Assembly: GCA_026713825.1 (NCBI GenBank) | Contig: JAPONS010000010.1 | Span: 1 to 44,686, forward strand | Reading direction: 5' to 3' | Length of the DNA: 44,686 bases | Source of the DNA: Chloroflexota bacterium | GTDB taxonomy: Bacteria; Chloroflexota; Dehalococcoidia; Lucifugimonadales; UBA1127 | In this document: positions 31,724 to 40,140 of the stretch, one piece after another | How the letters are laid out: each line of letters starts with the position of its first letter | Position numbering within the stretch: position 1 is the first letter of the stretch | Position numbers and translations under genes: made by a program | The notes under the pieces: generated by a model | Databases searched by the model: none | What the model was told of the DNA's origin: nothing | What the model saw: only the letters and a program-made list of their open reading frames with translations

Positions 31724-32989
31724 ATGCTGACCGCAGAGGAGAATGAACTCTTCACCCGGGTAGGGCCAGGCACCCCGATGGGCAGGCTGATGCGCTGGTA
31801 CTGGCATCCCATCGCGGCCGTGTCCCAGCTCGACGAGAACCCGGTTCGGGCGGTCCGCCTGCTGGGTGAGAACCTGGTGCTCTTCCGGGATAGGTCGGGC
31901 AGGATGGGTCTCATCGAGGGACGCTGCGCCCACCGGCGCGTTGACCTGCGGTTCGGTATCCCTGAAGCCCAGGGGCTGCGCTGCCCCTACCACGGCTGGC
32001 TGTACAGCCCCCAGGGGCAGTGCCTGCAGATGCCGGACGAGTCAGCGGACAGCACCTTCCCCAGTCGCGTGAAACTACAGTCGTACCCGGTGCAGGAGCT
32101 CGCAGGGATTGTCTTCGCCTACCTTGGGCCAGAGCCGGCGCCGCTGCTGCCGAACTGGGACCTCTTTGTGCTGGAGAACGTGGCGCGGGACGTGGGATTC
32201 CAGGTGCTCAACTGCAACTGGCTGCAGGTGCAGGAGAACGACATGGACCCGGCGCACTTGGAGTGGCTGCATGGCAACTTCTCCAACTATGCTCTCGAAC
32301 GCATCGGGCGGAATGACCTGCAGCGTCCGCCTCGCAACCCTGAAGGGGTGCGCAAGCCGGTGGGCGAACGCCGCGATTGGGCTGTGTATGAACAGGGCGT
32401 CATGAACTACGCCAAGACGCCCGACGGACTTCGCGAGGTGCGTCCTTCCATCTTCCCCAACGTCAACAGCTTCACCACGGACTTCATGTACCGTGTGCCC
32501 ATGGACGACTCCCACACGCTCCACGTTTTCTTCACGTCCTACGCGCAGGACCCGGATGAGCCTCCGCAGGAGAGTATCCCGTACTACATCGTGCCGCCTT
32601 CGGTGGACACCCACGGCAATCCTGTCTGGGACGAGCTCGACAACAACGGCGGGCAGGACGCCATGATATGGCTCGCCCAAGGGCCCATCGTCGACCGCAC
32701 GAAGGAGCGGCTCGGCGAGTCCGACCGGGGGGTGCTCATGTACCGGGAGTTGTTGCGGCAGCAGCTGCGCATCGTCGAGGACGGCGGCGAACCGATGAAC
32801 GTCGTCCGCGACTCGGCAAAGAACGTATGCATCACCGTGCCCCCGCGAGATGGATCGCCTCTCGAGTGGAATGGCCCGGACAACCATCTGATGAACCGCG
32901 TAACTGGCCCTTACAAGCACTCACCGGTCGTGCGCGGCATGGTTCGGAAGTTTAGGGGCAAGGATGCGCTGGATGGCCCCGTCTACTAA
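31724..32989 (+). CDS. Rieske 2Fe-2S aromatic oxygenase, large subunit
   Basis: 421 residues from ATG 31724 (preceded by GGAGTG; an ATG also lies 24 nt earlier). Rieske ligands are C68-x-H70 (CAHRR) and C87-x2-H90 (CPYHGW). The mononuclear iron site is ENDMDPAHLEWLHG with H178 and H183. The layout resembles the phthalate 4,5-dioxygenase-like group, which hydroxylates or demethylates aromatic acids. No reductase or ferredoxin gene adjoins it, though a flavin-type protein lies 235 nt downstream. The substrate is unknown. Confidence 0.88.
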   Translation: MLTAEENELFTRVGPGTPMGRLMRWYWHPIAAVSQLDENPVRAVRLLGENLVLFRDRSGRMGLIEGRCAHRRVDLRFGIPEAQGLRCPYHGWLYSPQGQCLQMPDESADSTFPSRVKLQSYPVQELAGIVFAYLGPEPAPLLPNWDLFVLENVARDVGFQVLNCNWLQVQENDMDPAHLEWLHGNFSNYALERIGRNDLQRPPRNPEGVRKPVGERRDWAVYEQGVMNYAKTPDGLREVRPSIFPNVNSFTTDFMYRVPMDDSHTLHVFFTSYAQDPDEPPQESIPYYIVPPSVDTHGNPVWDELDNNGGQDAMIWLAQGPIVDRTKERLGESDRGVLMYRELLRQQLRIVEDGGEPMNVVRDSAKNVCITVPPRDGSPLEWNGPDNHLMNRVTGPYKHSPVVRGMVRKFRGKDALDGPVY

Positions 32990-33147
32990 CCTTTCCAATG
33001 CCTGCCGGGCTTGGTGGGCCCGCAGCCCGAAATCTTGGCAACGTTCATGAGCAACGGCCCGCCTTGACGACAAGTATGAGGTGCGGCTAGCCGCCGCCAA
33101 TGCGCTTCGACAGCACCTGGAAGTGTTCTACAACTCATGTATTAGTG

Positions 33148-33200
33148 TTGACACAGTATATATTTCGTGTATACTTACTTACATTGATACGTTGTACAAC
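33148..33200 (+). promoter_or_regulatory. Promoter and short palindrome before the siderophore-interacting protein
   Basis: TTGACA (33148-33153), a 16-bp spacer and TATACT (33170-33175). The perfect palindrome GTTGTACAAC follows at 33191-33200, with a near copy GTTCTACAAC at 33125-33134. The AT-rich stretch contrasts with its surroundings. The two similar decamers may bind a repressor. Confidence 0.55.
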
Positions 33201-33223
33201 TTATTTTTTGAGAGGTGCCACAC

Positions 33224-34054
33224 ATGGTCTCCACCAACCCAACAAACAGCCAGCCTGTGCCGCGAAGGCGCCCCCCGCCGCGCGTCGTTGAGGTTCGCCG
33301 CGTTGAGCGGATCACGCCGCGCATGGTGCGCATCACCCTCGGCGGCAGACAGTTGAAAGGCTTTCAGTCCAAGGGGCCTGCTGAACACGTTCGCATCTTC
33401 ATGCCGGACCCGGAAACGGGCGAGTTGCTCATGCCTGTCGAGGGTCCCGAGGGGCTCGCATTCCCGGCGGACCGCCCACGCCCGATGAGCCGCGCATACA
33501 CCCCGCGGCGCTGGGACGCCGACGCTTGCGAGCTCGACGTCGACATCGCGCTGCATGAGCACGGGCCGGGCGCCGCGTGGGCGTCCAACGTGACAGCGGG
33601 CGACACCGTCGTAATCGGTGGGTCTGCCGGCGGCGCATACTTCCTCGATGCCGAGGCCGAGTGGTACGTCATCGGCGGTGACGAGGCCGCGCTCCCCGCA
33701 ATCTGCACGCTCCTTGAGGCGCTGCCGCCCACGATGCGCGCCCAAGTCTACGCCGAGGTGCACGACGCGGACGAGGAGCAAGAGCTCTCGTGCGCCGCGC
33801 CCTTCCAGGTCACGTGGCTGCACCGTGAGAACCGTTCAACGCCCGGCCGGCTGCTGGCTGAAGCAATGAAGGTGGCGGAACTGCCCGAGGGCGACGGCCG
33901 GATCTGGGTCAGCTGTGAGGCCGGCGTCATGCGGGAAATCCGTAAGCACTTCATCGAGGACCGAGGATTGGACCGCTCTGTGTTGAGGACCCAGGGATAT
34001 TGGAAGCAGGGCGAAGTCAACCACCCTGACCACGATATGGGGGACGACGTCTAG
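33224..34054 (+). CDS. Siderophore-interacting protein (ViuB-like flavin reductase)
   Basis: 276 residues from ATG 33224, 7 nt after GAGAGGTG. RVERITPRMVRITLGG starts the FAD-binding barrel, RPMSRAYTPRRW is the flavin motif (R-x-Y-T), GPGAAWASNVTAGDTVVIGG and the C-terminal SCEAGVMREIRKHFIEDRGL follow the family's order. These enzymes reduce ferric siderophores in the cytoplasm to free iron. The AT-rich promoter with paired decamers upstream suggests metal-responsive control, which is not proven. Confidence 0.9.
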   Translation: MVSTNPTNSQPVPRRRPPPRVVEVRRVERITPRMVRITLGGRQLKGFQSKGPAEHVRIFMPDPETGELLMPVEGPEGLAFPADRPRPMSRAYTPRRWDADACELDVDIALHEHGPGAAWASNVTAGDTVVIGGSAGGAYFLDAEAEWYVIGGDEAALPAICTLLEALPPTMRAQVYAEVHDADEEQELSCAAPFQVTWLHRENRSTPGRLLAEAMKVAELPEGDGRIWVSCEAGVMREIRKHFIEDRGLDRSVLRTQGYWKQGEVNHPDHDMGDDV

Positions 34055-34095
34055 CGTCCTCGTTCTTCTGCGCGCGGTGACGCAGATGCGTACTG

Positions 34096-34129
34096 ACTGG
34101 TGTGTCCCACGCGGGTTGCCCACACCAGT
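34096..34129. terminator. Bidirectional hairpin between convergent genes
   Basis: ACTGGTGTG and CACACCAGT form a perfect 9-bp stem around a 16-nt loop, between the ends of the siderophore-interacting (+) and VOC (-) genes. There is no T-run on either strand. Confidence 0.5.
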
Positions 34130-34137
34130 TCATCCGG

Positions 34138-34560
34138 CTAGGCTGGGCTGGGTTCTATGGGCAGGCCCGATCCGGTCGCTATCTCCCACTGAAACCCGTC
34201 GGGATCGGCGAAGTAGCCCGAATAGCCGCCCCAAAACGTCTCACTCGCCGGCTTGACGATGCGTGCTCCGGCCGCCGCAGCCTCTTCGAGGACAGCATCC
34301 ACTTGGGCACGCGAGGCTACGTTGTGCGCGATGGTGAAGGCATGTTTCCCAAACTCACCAATGCCAGCCTGGTCCGACGCGGCATCGTCCGCCAGAGCGT
34401 CCCGCGGATACAGCGACAACATCACATTGGTGAGCAAGAAGAACGTGATTGATGCGCTGCCTGCGTCATGCACGGGAAACCCCAGCCCGTCGCGATAGAA
34501 CCGCGTTGAAAGTTCCAGGTCAGACACACCAAGCGTGATGATGCTTATCCGAGGTTCCAT
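34138..34560 (-). CDS. VOC superfamily (glyoxalase/bleomycin-resistance-like) protein
   Basis: A 140-residue protein. IITLGVSDLELSTRFYRDGLG is the standard opening of a VOC module. The second repeat runs from KHAFTIAHNV to GYFADPDGFQWEIA, with the usual late Glu ligand. The first metal position is Thr rather than His, as in the PhnB-like branch, so it may bind a ligand rather than catalyse. ATG 34560 follows AGGAGG by 9 nt. The physiological substrate is unknown. Confidence 0.82.
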   Translation of the reverse strand: MEPRISIITLGVSDLELSTRFYRDGLGFPVHDAGSASITFFLLTNVMLSLYPRDALADDAASDQAGIGEFGKHAFTIAHNVASRAQVDAVLEEAAAAGARIVKPASETFWGGYSGYFADPDGFQWEIATGSGLPIEPSPA

Positions 34561-34672
34561 GGATCACATTCCTCCTAAGGGTGTCCCCCCAGTATGGCTC
34601 ATCAACACTGGGGTTGTCATTCAATGGCCTGCCACGGGTGAAAGAGATCGAACCTCGCTGTACTATTGACCT

Positions 34673-35236
34673 GTGAGCAGTTGGAGTGAGCGCTTTCGCG
34701 ACAAGACCCGGGATACCCTGGCCGAGGCGCTTGCCGAGCTCGGCGTGGCGGCTGAGATGGCTGAACGAGACCGGCCGGAAGAGTCTCTCGGCAAGAGGCT
34801 GTTCACCCGCTCTCTCGGCCTCGTTGACATTGCAGATGGGCCGATCGCATGGGTGAATGTCATCAAACAGGACGGCTCCGACAAGAGCCCGCCGCAATGG
34901 TGGTTCGTCTTCGGCATACCGGACAATCGGGAGATGCCGAAGGAGGGCGCCATCAAGCTGACGACCCTTCGCAAGAAGTCCTTCCCGCTGTTTGGGCGAG
35001 TTCTGGATGTCACATGGCGCGGCAAGGACATGGATACCGGGCTCATTAGCGTCCTCTCGGAGGACGCCACCGTCGACGAGATGGTGAAGCGGGTGAAGGA
35101 TATGGAGCTTCAGAATCGCTCCACCAGCTTCCAGGGTTGGACACTTCGGGCCAACAAGAACTTCGAGCTTTCCTCAGACGACTGGGAGGCGCTCCAGACT
35201 ATCGCTTACTACGTCACGATGACGCCAGTGGGGTGA
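34673..35236 (+). CDS. Conserved-looking protein of unknown function
   Basis: A 187-residue soluble protein starting with GTG. No clear ribosome site is seen, and TACTAT lies just upstream, so the message may be nearly leaderless. The N-terminal 45 residues are helical and charged (RDKTRDTLAEALAELGVAAEMAERD). The rest is a predicted alpha/beta domain (PPQWWFVFGIPD, FGRVLDVTWRGKDMDTGLISVL). Codon use matches the core genes. No family was recognised, and it stands alone between a divergent VOC gene and a small membrane protein. Confidence 0.6.
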   Translation: MSSWSERFRDKTRDTLAEALAELGVAAEMAERDRPEESLGKRLFTRSLGLVDIADGPIAWVNVIKQDGSDKSPPQWWFVFGIPDNREMPKEGAIKLTTLRKKSFPLFGRVLDVTWRGKDMDTGLISVLSEDATVDEMVKRVKDMELQNRSTSFQGWTLRANKNFELSSDDWEALQTIAYYVTMTPVG

Positions 35237-35296
35237 CATAAGCAGCATAGTAAGTGTGCGTGTACAACATCACTGGAGTTGACCAAACGAGCCCAA

Positions 35297-35317
35297 GGCG
35301 CGCCGGGTCCGCGCGCC
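35297..35317. terminator. GC-rich hairpin between convergent genes
   Basis: GGCGCGC and GCGCGCC form a perfect 7-bp stem with a 7-nt loop, between the 34673-35236 gene (+) and the small membrane protein (-). There is no T-run. Confidence 0.4.
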
Positions 35318-35339
35318 GATAAGGTGTCGGAAGGGTGCG

Positions 35340-35483
35340 CTATTCTTTGTCAGCGGACGGACGAGCGTTGCTGCCCATCCGTGCTATTGCGGTGAACACA
35401 GCCAAGGTGACCACTATCGCCACAACGGCAATCGCGATCCCTGCTGAAGCGCCAATGAACCCCGCAATCTCACTGAAGGCCAT
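35340..35483 (-). CDS. Small single-helix membrane protein, 47 residues
   Basis: On the minus strand ATG 35483 follows GTGGAGGT by 5 nt, an excellent ribosome site. The product reads MAFSEIAGFIGASAG, then a hydrophobic Ile/Val/Ala helix, and ends ARMGSNARPSADKE before TAG. One membrane segment (about residues 8-33) and a polar C-terminus are visible. It stands alone, opposite the ABC exporter operon. No family is known to me. Confidence 0.6.
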   Translation of the reverse strand: MAFSEIAGFIGASAGIAIAVVAIVVTLAVFTAIARMGSNARPSADKE

Positions 35484-35660
35484 AGCATACCTCCACGTAT
35501 GGCAAGGCCTGTCGTTCGGTGATGCGGTATTGTACCCCCGACCGTCAATCCCCGGCCAGCCTTGCTACGGACGGGATTTGAGCTATTCCGGCGCGGCGTC
35601 TGTCCGCCTATGACACCACCTCTCAAGTTCAGTGCTGCCTCTGGCGACGGACATGGTGTA

Positions 35661-35689
35661 TTGCTTTAGTTTGCATCGCAAACTAAAAT
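35661..35689 (+). promoter_or_regulatory. ABC exporter promoter with perfect 23-bp palindromic operator
   Basis: Perfect arms TTTAGTTTGC and GCAAACTAAA flank a 3-nt centre (35665-35687). They lie between a weak -35 (TTGCTT, 35661-35666) and a -10 (TAAAAT, 35684-35689) spaced by 17 bp, so a bound dimer would cover the promoter. The form resembles MarR-family operators; no regulator gene adjoins it. The remainder of 35484-35785 has no gene. Confidence 0.65.
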
Positions 35690-35785
35690 TCCCCTGCGGC
35701 GTTGAACATCTGTACACTGGATGTTGCGCAGCCGCGGACATACTCGAATGCGCTGCGCTCTGCAGCCCCTCAAGGAGCACGACAA

Positions 35786-36721
35786 TTGAATGGCGCCCGC
35801 AATCACGCGTCCCCGGAATTTGCCATTGAGGTCCGCGGTCTCCATAAAACCTATGGCAGCCACGAGGCCGTCCGCGGCATCGACCTCCAGATCGCGCCGG
35901 GCGAGGTCTTTGCGCTGTTGGGGCCCAACGGCGCGGGCAAGACGACCACCGTCGAGATCCTCGAGGGCCACCGCACCAGGTCGAGTGGGCAAGTGTCCGT
36001 GCTGGGCCACGATCCGGGCCTGAACGACCGTGCACACAAGCAGCGTGTGGGCATCGTGTTGCAGTCAACCAGCGTCGACCAGTATCTCTCCGTGGAGGAG
36101 ACTATCAACCAGTTCCGAGGCTACTACCCCCATCCCTTGCCGCTGGAGGATCTGCTGGACCTCGTCGGCTTGCAGGCCCAGCGCCGGGAGCGCGTGAAGA
36201 AGCTATCCGGCGGGCAGCAGCGGCGGCTTGACGTCGCCATCGGTCTCGCAGGCAATCCGGAGCTGTTCTTTCTCGATGAACCGACGACGGGGTTCGACCC
36301 GGCCGCTCGGCGCGGGGCCTGGGAGATGGTGCGGGGGCTCAAGTCGCTGGGCAAGACCGTGCTCCTCACGACCCACTACATGGAAGAGGCCGAGTATCTT
36401 GCGGACCGCGTCGCCATCCTGGTGCAGGGGAAGATCGTTGCTGAAGGCGCGCCTGGCGATCTCGCTCTGCGCGCCCGGGCGACCACCGTCCGCTTCCGCC
36501 TGCGCGACGGCGCACCGCCTATCCCAAGCGAACTTCAGGCAACATCCGATGGCAACGGCGCATACTCGCTCGCGGCGGACAACCCGACGCGCACCCTTCA
36601 CACCCTGACGGCGTGGGCGGTGGAGAACGGCATCGAGCTTGAGGAGCTTACCGTCACGCACCCCACGCTGGAGGACCTCTTCATCGAGCTGGTCGGCGAG
36701 ACCGGCGGGAGCGAGGAGTAG
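35786..36721 (+). CDS. ABC exporter ATP-binding subunit (DrrA-like)
   Basis: 311 residues from TTG 35786, 8 nt after AAGGAG; the open frame extends upstream but without a ribosome site. Walker A is GPNGAGKTT, the signature is LSGGQQRR, Walker B is LFFLDEPTTGFD, and the switch His is in TTHYMEEAEYLADR. The C-terminal 90 residues form the extra domain common in drug and antibiotic exporters of the DrrA class. The permease gene follows after 2 nt. The palindrome at the promoter suggests induction by a small molecule, perhaps the exported compound. Confidence 0.92.
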   Translation: MNGARNHASPEFAIEVRGLHKTYGSHEAVRGIDLQIAPGEVFALLGPNGAGKTTTVEILEGHRTRSSGQVSVLGHDPGLNDRAHKQRVGIVLQSTSVDQYLSVEETINQFRGYYPHPLPLEDLLDLVGLQAQRRERVKKLSGGQQRRLDVAIGLAGNPELFFLDEPTTGFDPAARRGAWEMVRGLKSLGKTVLLTTHYMEEAEYLADRVAILVQGKIVAEGAPGDLALRARATTVRFRLRDGAPPIPSELQATSDGNGAYSLAADNPTRTLHTLTAWAVENGIELEELTVTHPTLEDLFIELVGETGGSEE

Positions 36722-36723
36722 CT

Positions 36724-37500
36724 ATGAACTCCGTTGTGCTCGCGTTCCGGCAGGTACGCTATGAGAACAGCGCTTTCTGGCGCAACCCGGCGGCCGCCTT
36801 CTTCACCATCGTCTTCCCGCTCATGTTTCTGGTGATCTTCAACCTCATCTTCGGCAGCCAGGAGGTCACGGACGAGAACGGGAACACCTACAACCTTTCC
36901 ACCTTCTATGTACCCGGCATCATGGTCTTCGCGGTGGTGGGAGCCACGTACACCAACGTCGCGATGGGAATCGCCTTTGCACGGGACGGCGGACTGCTGA
37001 AGCGCGTGCGCGGCACCCCGCTGCCGAGCTGGTCGTACCTGGCTGGCAAAATCGTGCACTCGATATTGCTGACAGTGCTGCTGGTCGTCATCGTTGCGGG
37101 CGCCGGCTGGCTGGCCTTTGGCGTCGACTTGCCGACGAACAAGTTGCCGGCCGTCCTCCTGACGCTGGCCATCGCGGCGGCGACGTTCTGCACGCTGGGG
37201 TTGGCAGTCACCTCGATCATCCCTAACGCAGACGCGGCGCCCGCCATCGTGAACGCATCCATCCTGCCGCTGCTATTCGTGTCGGACGTGTTCATCCCAC
37301 TGGATGACGCGCCCGTCTGGCTCACCACCCTGGCCGACGTCTTCCCCGTGCGGCACATGGCGCTTGCCATGCACTCGGCCTTCAACCCATTCGAGGCTGG
37401 GGCAGGGTTCGAGTGGGCGCACCTGCTGGTGATGGCGGCGTGGCTCGTCGCCGGGGCGCTCTTTACGATTCGCTTCTTCCGGTGGGAGCCCCGGCGCTAG
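36724..37500 (+). CDS. ABC-2 type exporter permease (DrrB-like)
   Basis: A 258-residue protein with six hydrophobic segments in ABC-2 arrangement: an early helix (AFFTIVFPLMFLVIFNLIFG), GIMVFAVVGATYTNVAMGIAFARDGGLLKRVRGTPL (the conserved loop after helix 2), and the late LLFVSDVFIPLDDAPVWLTTLADVFPVRH typical of this class. It pairs with the ATPase gene 2 nt upstream to form a probable drug or lipid exporter. The substrate is unknown. Confidence 0.9.
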   Translation: MNSVVLAFRQVRYENSAFWRNPAAAFFTIVFPLMFLVIFNLIFGSQEVTDENGNTYNLSTFYVPGIMVFAVVGATYTNVAMGIAFARDGGLLKRVRGTPLPSWSYLAGKIVHSILLTVLLVVIVAGAGWLAFGVDLPTNKLPAVLLTLAIAAATFCTLGLAVTSIIPNADAAPAIVNASILPLLFVSDVFIPLDDAPVWLTTLADVFPVRHMALAMHSAFNPFEAGAGFEWAHLLVMAAWLVAGALFTIRFFRWEPRR

Positions 37501-37512
37501 CGGAAGTTTCGC

Positions 37513-38004
37513 CTAGCGCTCGTACCAGCCGGACCCGAAGATGAGACCGTCGTGTTGCCTGGCCCATGTGTGCTTTTGCGACTCATCGCCGGTTAACGGG
37601 TTCAGCAGCGTGTAGTCGACCCAGACACCGTCCTCGGTCGCGGCCAGTAGCGGCTCACCGTAGTAGTATCCCGTCGAGTCCACGCGCTCCTCCGGGTCGC
37701 GGTTCACAAACATAGGATTGTGGTGGGCGATAGTACGGCCCTCTTCATTGATGATGAACACGTACCACTCGCCGTCCACATTGGCCGGGTCACTATAGTA
37801 CTCCACAGACTCCTCGCGCCCTATGCGTTCATAGCGCTGGATCGCTTCGTCGACGAGAGCCTTGGTGTACAGGCTGGGCACGCTTTCAGTCGGTGGGGGC
37901 AGCGCGGGCGGCTCTTCGGTGAGAGCAAGGAAGGCAACCACGAGCGCCGCTACCGCGATCAAGACCGAGACACCCGCAATGCCCAACGACAAGCGATCCG
38001 ACAT
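37513..38004 (-). CDS. Membrane-anchored single Cache-domain protein
   Basis: A 163-residue protein. An N-terminal anchor (GIAGVSVLIAVAALVVAFLAL) is followed by a Pro-rich linker and an outward-facing Cache domain: EAIQRYERIGREESVEYYSD, GEWYVFIINEEGRTIAHHNP, TEDGVWVDYTLLNP. Cache domains bind small organic ligands. There is no kinase, cyclase or chemotaxis domain, so it is a stand-alone sensor or binding protein. ATG 38004 follows GGAGGG. It is transcribed towards the ABC exporter genes. Confidence 0.78.
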   Translation of the reverse strand: MSDRLSLGIAGVSVLIAVAALVVAFLALTEEPPALPPPTESVPSLYTKALVDEAIQRYERIGREESVEYYSDPANVDGEWYVFIINEEGRTIAHHNPMFVNRDPEERVDSTGYYYGEPLLAATEDGVWVDYTLLNPLTGDESQKHTWARQHDGLIFGSGWYER

Positions 38005-38269
38005 TCATTCCCTCCAATGCGCCCTTCAATCGGACGCAGGCTTCTGACGTTAACCATGGAGTCAAGGGCGCGTTGACTACGCCGTTCCGCACTCATTGTA
38101 TAGCACCATGTATTCCACCATGCAATTTACACGTGTCAGTGCCCCTCCAGGTTATCAATCGCCTTGACCCTCAAGCACTCTCGCCCTGTAACGACATCCA
38201 TCGCTCAAGCGGCTACACTGGGCAAACCGGCCAACCCACCCATTCTGACAGGAGGCTTCGACCAGACGT

Positions 38270-39346
38270 ATGGACCTGCGCGATGTCCTCGAAGGCATCA
38301 GACCCGTTGACGTCACGGCCATACGCGCCGCAGAAGCGCGGCAGGCGGCGCTGACGAAGCCGCCGGGCAGCCTGGGCCGGTTGGAGGAGCTGTCCGTGCA
38401 GCTTGCGGGCATCCAGGGCACAGACCGTCCCGTCATCCGGGGTAAGGCCATCATCGTGGCGGCCGCCGACCACGGCGTGGTGGCGCAGGGTGTGACGGCT
38501 TACCCGCAAGAGGTCACGGCGCAGATGGCGCTGAACTTCCTCGCCGGTGGGGCCGCCATCAGCGTGCTCGCGCGCAGGACCGGTGTAGACCTGGTCATCG
38601 TCGATGCCGGCGTGGCGACGCCATTGCCCGAGCACCCTGACCTGCGTATGCTCGGCATCGGCCGCGGCACGGCGGACATCACTGCGGGCCCGGCGATGTC
38701 GCGGTCGCAGGCCGAGGCGTGTATCACGGCGGGTGTGGAGCTGGCGTTGGAGGCGGCTGAGCGCGGGGCCGACGCCATCGGCACGGGCGACATGGGCATC
38801 GGCAACACCACGGCGTCGAGCGCCATCGTCGCGGCGCTGACGGGACGGCCGCCGGGTGAGACGACGGGCCGCGGCGCCGGCCGCACTGACTCTGAGCTCG
38901 CCGCAAAGGCGACAGTCGTCGAGCGCGCTTTGGCGGTCAACAAGCCGGACGCCGGTGACCCGATTGACGTGCTGGCCAAGGTGGGCGGCTTCGAGATCGG
39001 TGTGCTGACCGGCGTGGTGCTGGGCGGGGCGTACGTCCGGTGCGCCGTAGTCATCGACGGCTTCATCTCCGGCGCGGCCGCGCTCATTGCGCACCGGCTT
39101 TGCCCGCAAGTGCGCGACTACCTGGTGGCGGGGCACCTCTCGGCTGAAGCGGGTCACCGCGTCGTGCTGAAGGCGCTGGGACTGCGGCCGCTGCTGGAGC
39201 TCGACATGCGGCTCGGCGAGGGCACCGGCGCCGCGCTTGCGATGGGCCTCCTGGAGGCCGCGGCGGCGACGCTGTCCGATATGGCCACCTTCGCGGAGGC
39301 GGGCGTGTCAGACAGGCTGGCGGACGAGACGAGAGGCGCGCCATGA
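38270..39346 (+). CDS. cobT: Nicotinate-nucleotide--dimethylbenzimidazole phosphoribosyltransferase
   Basis: A 358-residue protein. KPPGSLGRLEELSVQLA, AAADHGVVAQGVTAYPQEVT, MGIGNTTASSAI and the late LDMRLGEGTGAALAM are CobT hallmarks, and the last includes the catalytic Glu. It makes alpha-ribazole phosphate for the lower ligand of cobalamin. It heads the operon cobT-cobS-cobC-cobU; the cobS start overlaps its stop by 4 nt. The upstream 265 bases show no recognisable cobalamin riboswitch; TTGACC with TGTAAC 17 bp later (near 38163) may be the promoter. Confidence 0.95.
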   Translation: MDLRDVLEGIRPVDVTAIRAAEARQAALTKPPGSLGRLEELSVQLAGIQGTDRPVIRGKAIIVAAADHGVVAQGVTAYPQEVTAQMALNFLAGGAAISVLARRTGVDLVIVDAGVATPLPEHPDLRMLGIGRGTADITAGPAMSRSQAEACITAGVELALEAAERGADAIGTGDMGIGNTTASSAIVAALTGRPPGETTGRGAGRTDSELAAKATVVERALAVNKPDAGDPIDVLAKVGGFEIGVLTGVVLGGAYVRCAVVIDGFISGAAALIAHRLCPQVRDYLVAGHLSAEAGHRVVLKALGLRPLLELDMRLGEGTGAALAMGLLEAAAATLSDMATFAEAGVSDRLADETRGAP

Positions 39347-40107
39347 GAAGCCTGCTACAGGCATTCGGCTTTCTGACCATTCTGCCTGTCGGCGGCGGGC
39401 GGGAGCGGGCGATGGGGCCATCGAGAGCGTTCTTCCCGCTGGTGGGGCTGGCCCTTGGCGGAGCGCTGGCCGGCCTCGACTGGCTGATGGACACAGCGGT
39501 GCCGCCGCTGGTCGTCGACGCGCTCCTGGTCGCCGTGCTGCTCGCGCTCACGCGGGCCATTCACACCGAGGGGTTTCTGGACGCCTGCGACGGCCTCTTC
39601 GGCGGACACTCGCGTGAGGACCGGCTGCGCATCTTGCGCGACACCCACGTGGGCGCCTTCGCCGTTGCTGGGGGCGTCGCGCTGCTGCTGCTCAAGTGGT
39701 CGCTGCTGGTGAGCGTGCCGTTGGACGTGCGATGGGAGATGCTCGTGCTGTTCCCGTGCCTCTCGCGGCTGGGGATGCTGGGGACGATGGCCGCCTTCCC
39801 CTATGCCCGCGCCGAGGGGTTGGGCACCGCCTTCCTCGAAGGCAAGGGGTGGTGGCAGGTCGTTGTCGGGCTTGTCATTGCGCTCTTCGCGGCGTGGGCG
39901 CTGCTCGGAGGCGGCGGGCTCGTGGTGGCGGGGGCGGTGGTCGCCGTATCGCTGGCGCTGGGCTGGTGGATGTCGAGGATGTTGGGCGGCATGACAGGCG
40001 ACACATACGGCGCGGTGAACGAGCTGGCTGAGGCCGCCGCGCTGCTGCTGGGCATCCTGGCCGTGTACTACTGGCCGACGCTGTTCTTCGCGCCATTCTG
40101 GGACTAG
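39343..40107 (+). CDS. cobS: Adenosylcobinamide-GDP ribazoletransferase (cobalamin synthase)
   Basis: A 254-residue integral membrane enzyme. AFGFLTILPVGGG opens it, HTEGFLDACDGLFGGHSREDRLRILRD is the metal-binding active-site segment (DxxDG), and GDTYGAVNELAEAAALL closes the family pattern. Several long hydrophobic helices lie between. It joins adenosylcobinamide-GDP to alpha-ribazole (phosphate), the last assembly step. It overlaps cobT by 4 nt. Confidence 0.95.
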   Translation: MRSLLQAFGFLTILPVGGGRERAMGPSRAFFPLVGLALGGALAGLDWLMDTAVPPLVVDALLVAVLLALTRAIHTEGFLDACDGLFGGHSREDRLRILRDTHVGAFAVAGGVALLLLKWSLLVSVPLDVRWEMLVLFPCLSRLGMLGTMAAFPYARAEGLGTAFLEGKGWWQVVVGLVIALFAAWALLGGGGLVVAGAVVAVSLALGWWMSRMLGGMTGDTYGAVNELAEAAALLLGILAVYYWPTLFFAPFWD

Positions 40108-40140
40108 AGTGGACGCTGACTTACCGCCAAGGAGTTGGGC

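Noticed and set aside
30755-31993. Minus-strand open frame of 412 codons
   Set aside because: Antisense to the archaeal-type PEP carboxylase, whose family motifs are unmistakable.
38005-38269. Cobalamin riboswitch before cobT
   Set aside because: No B12-box or matching core sequence could be found by eye.
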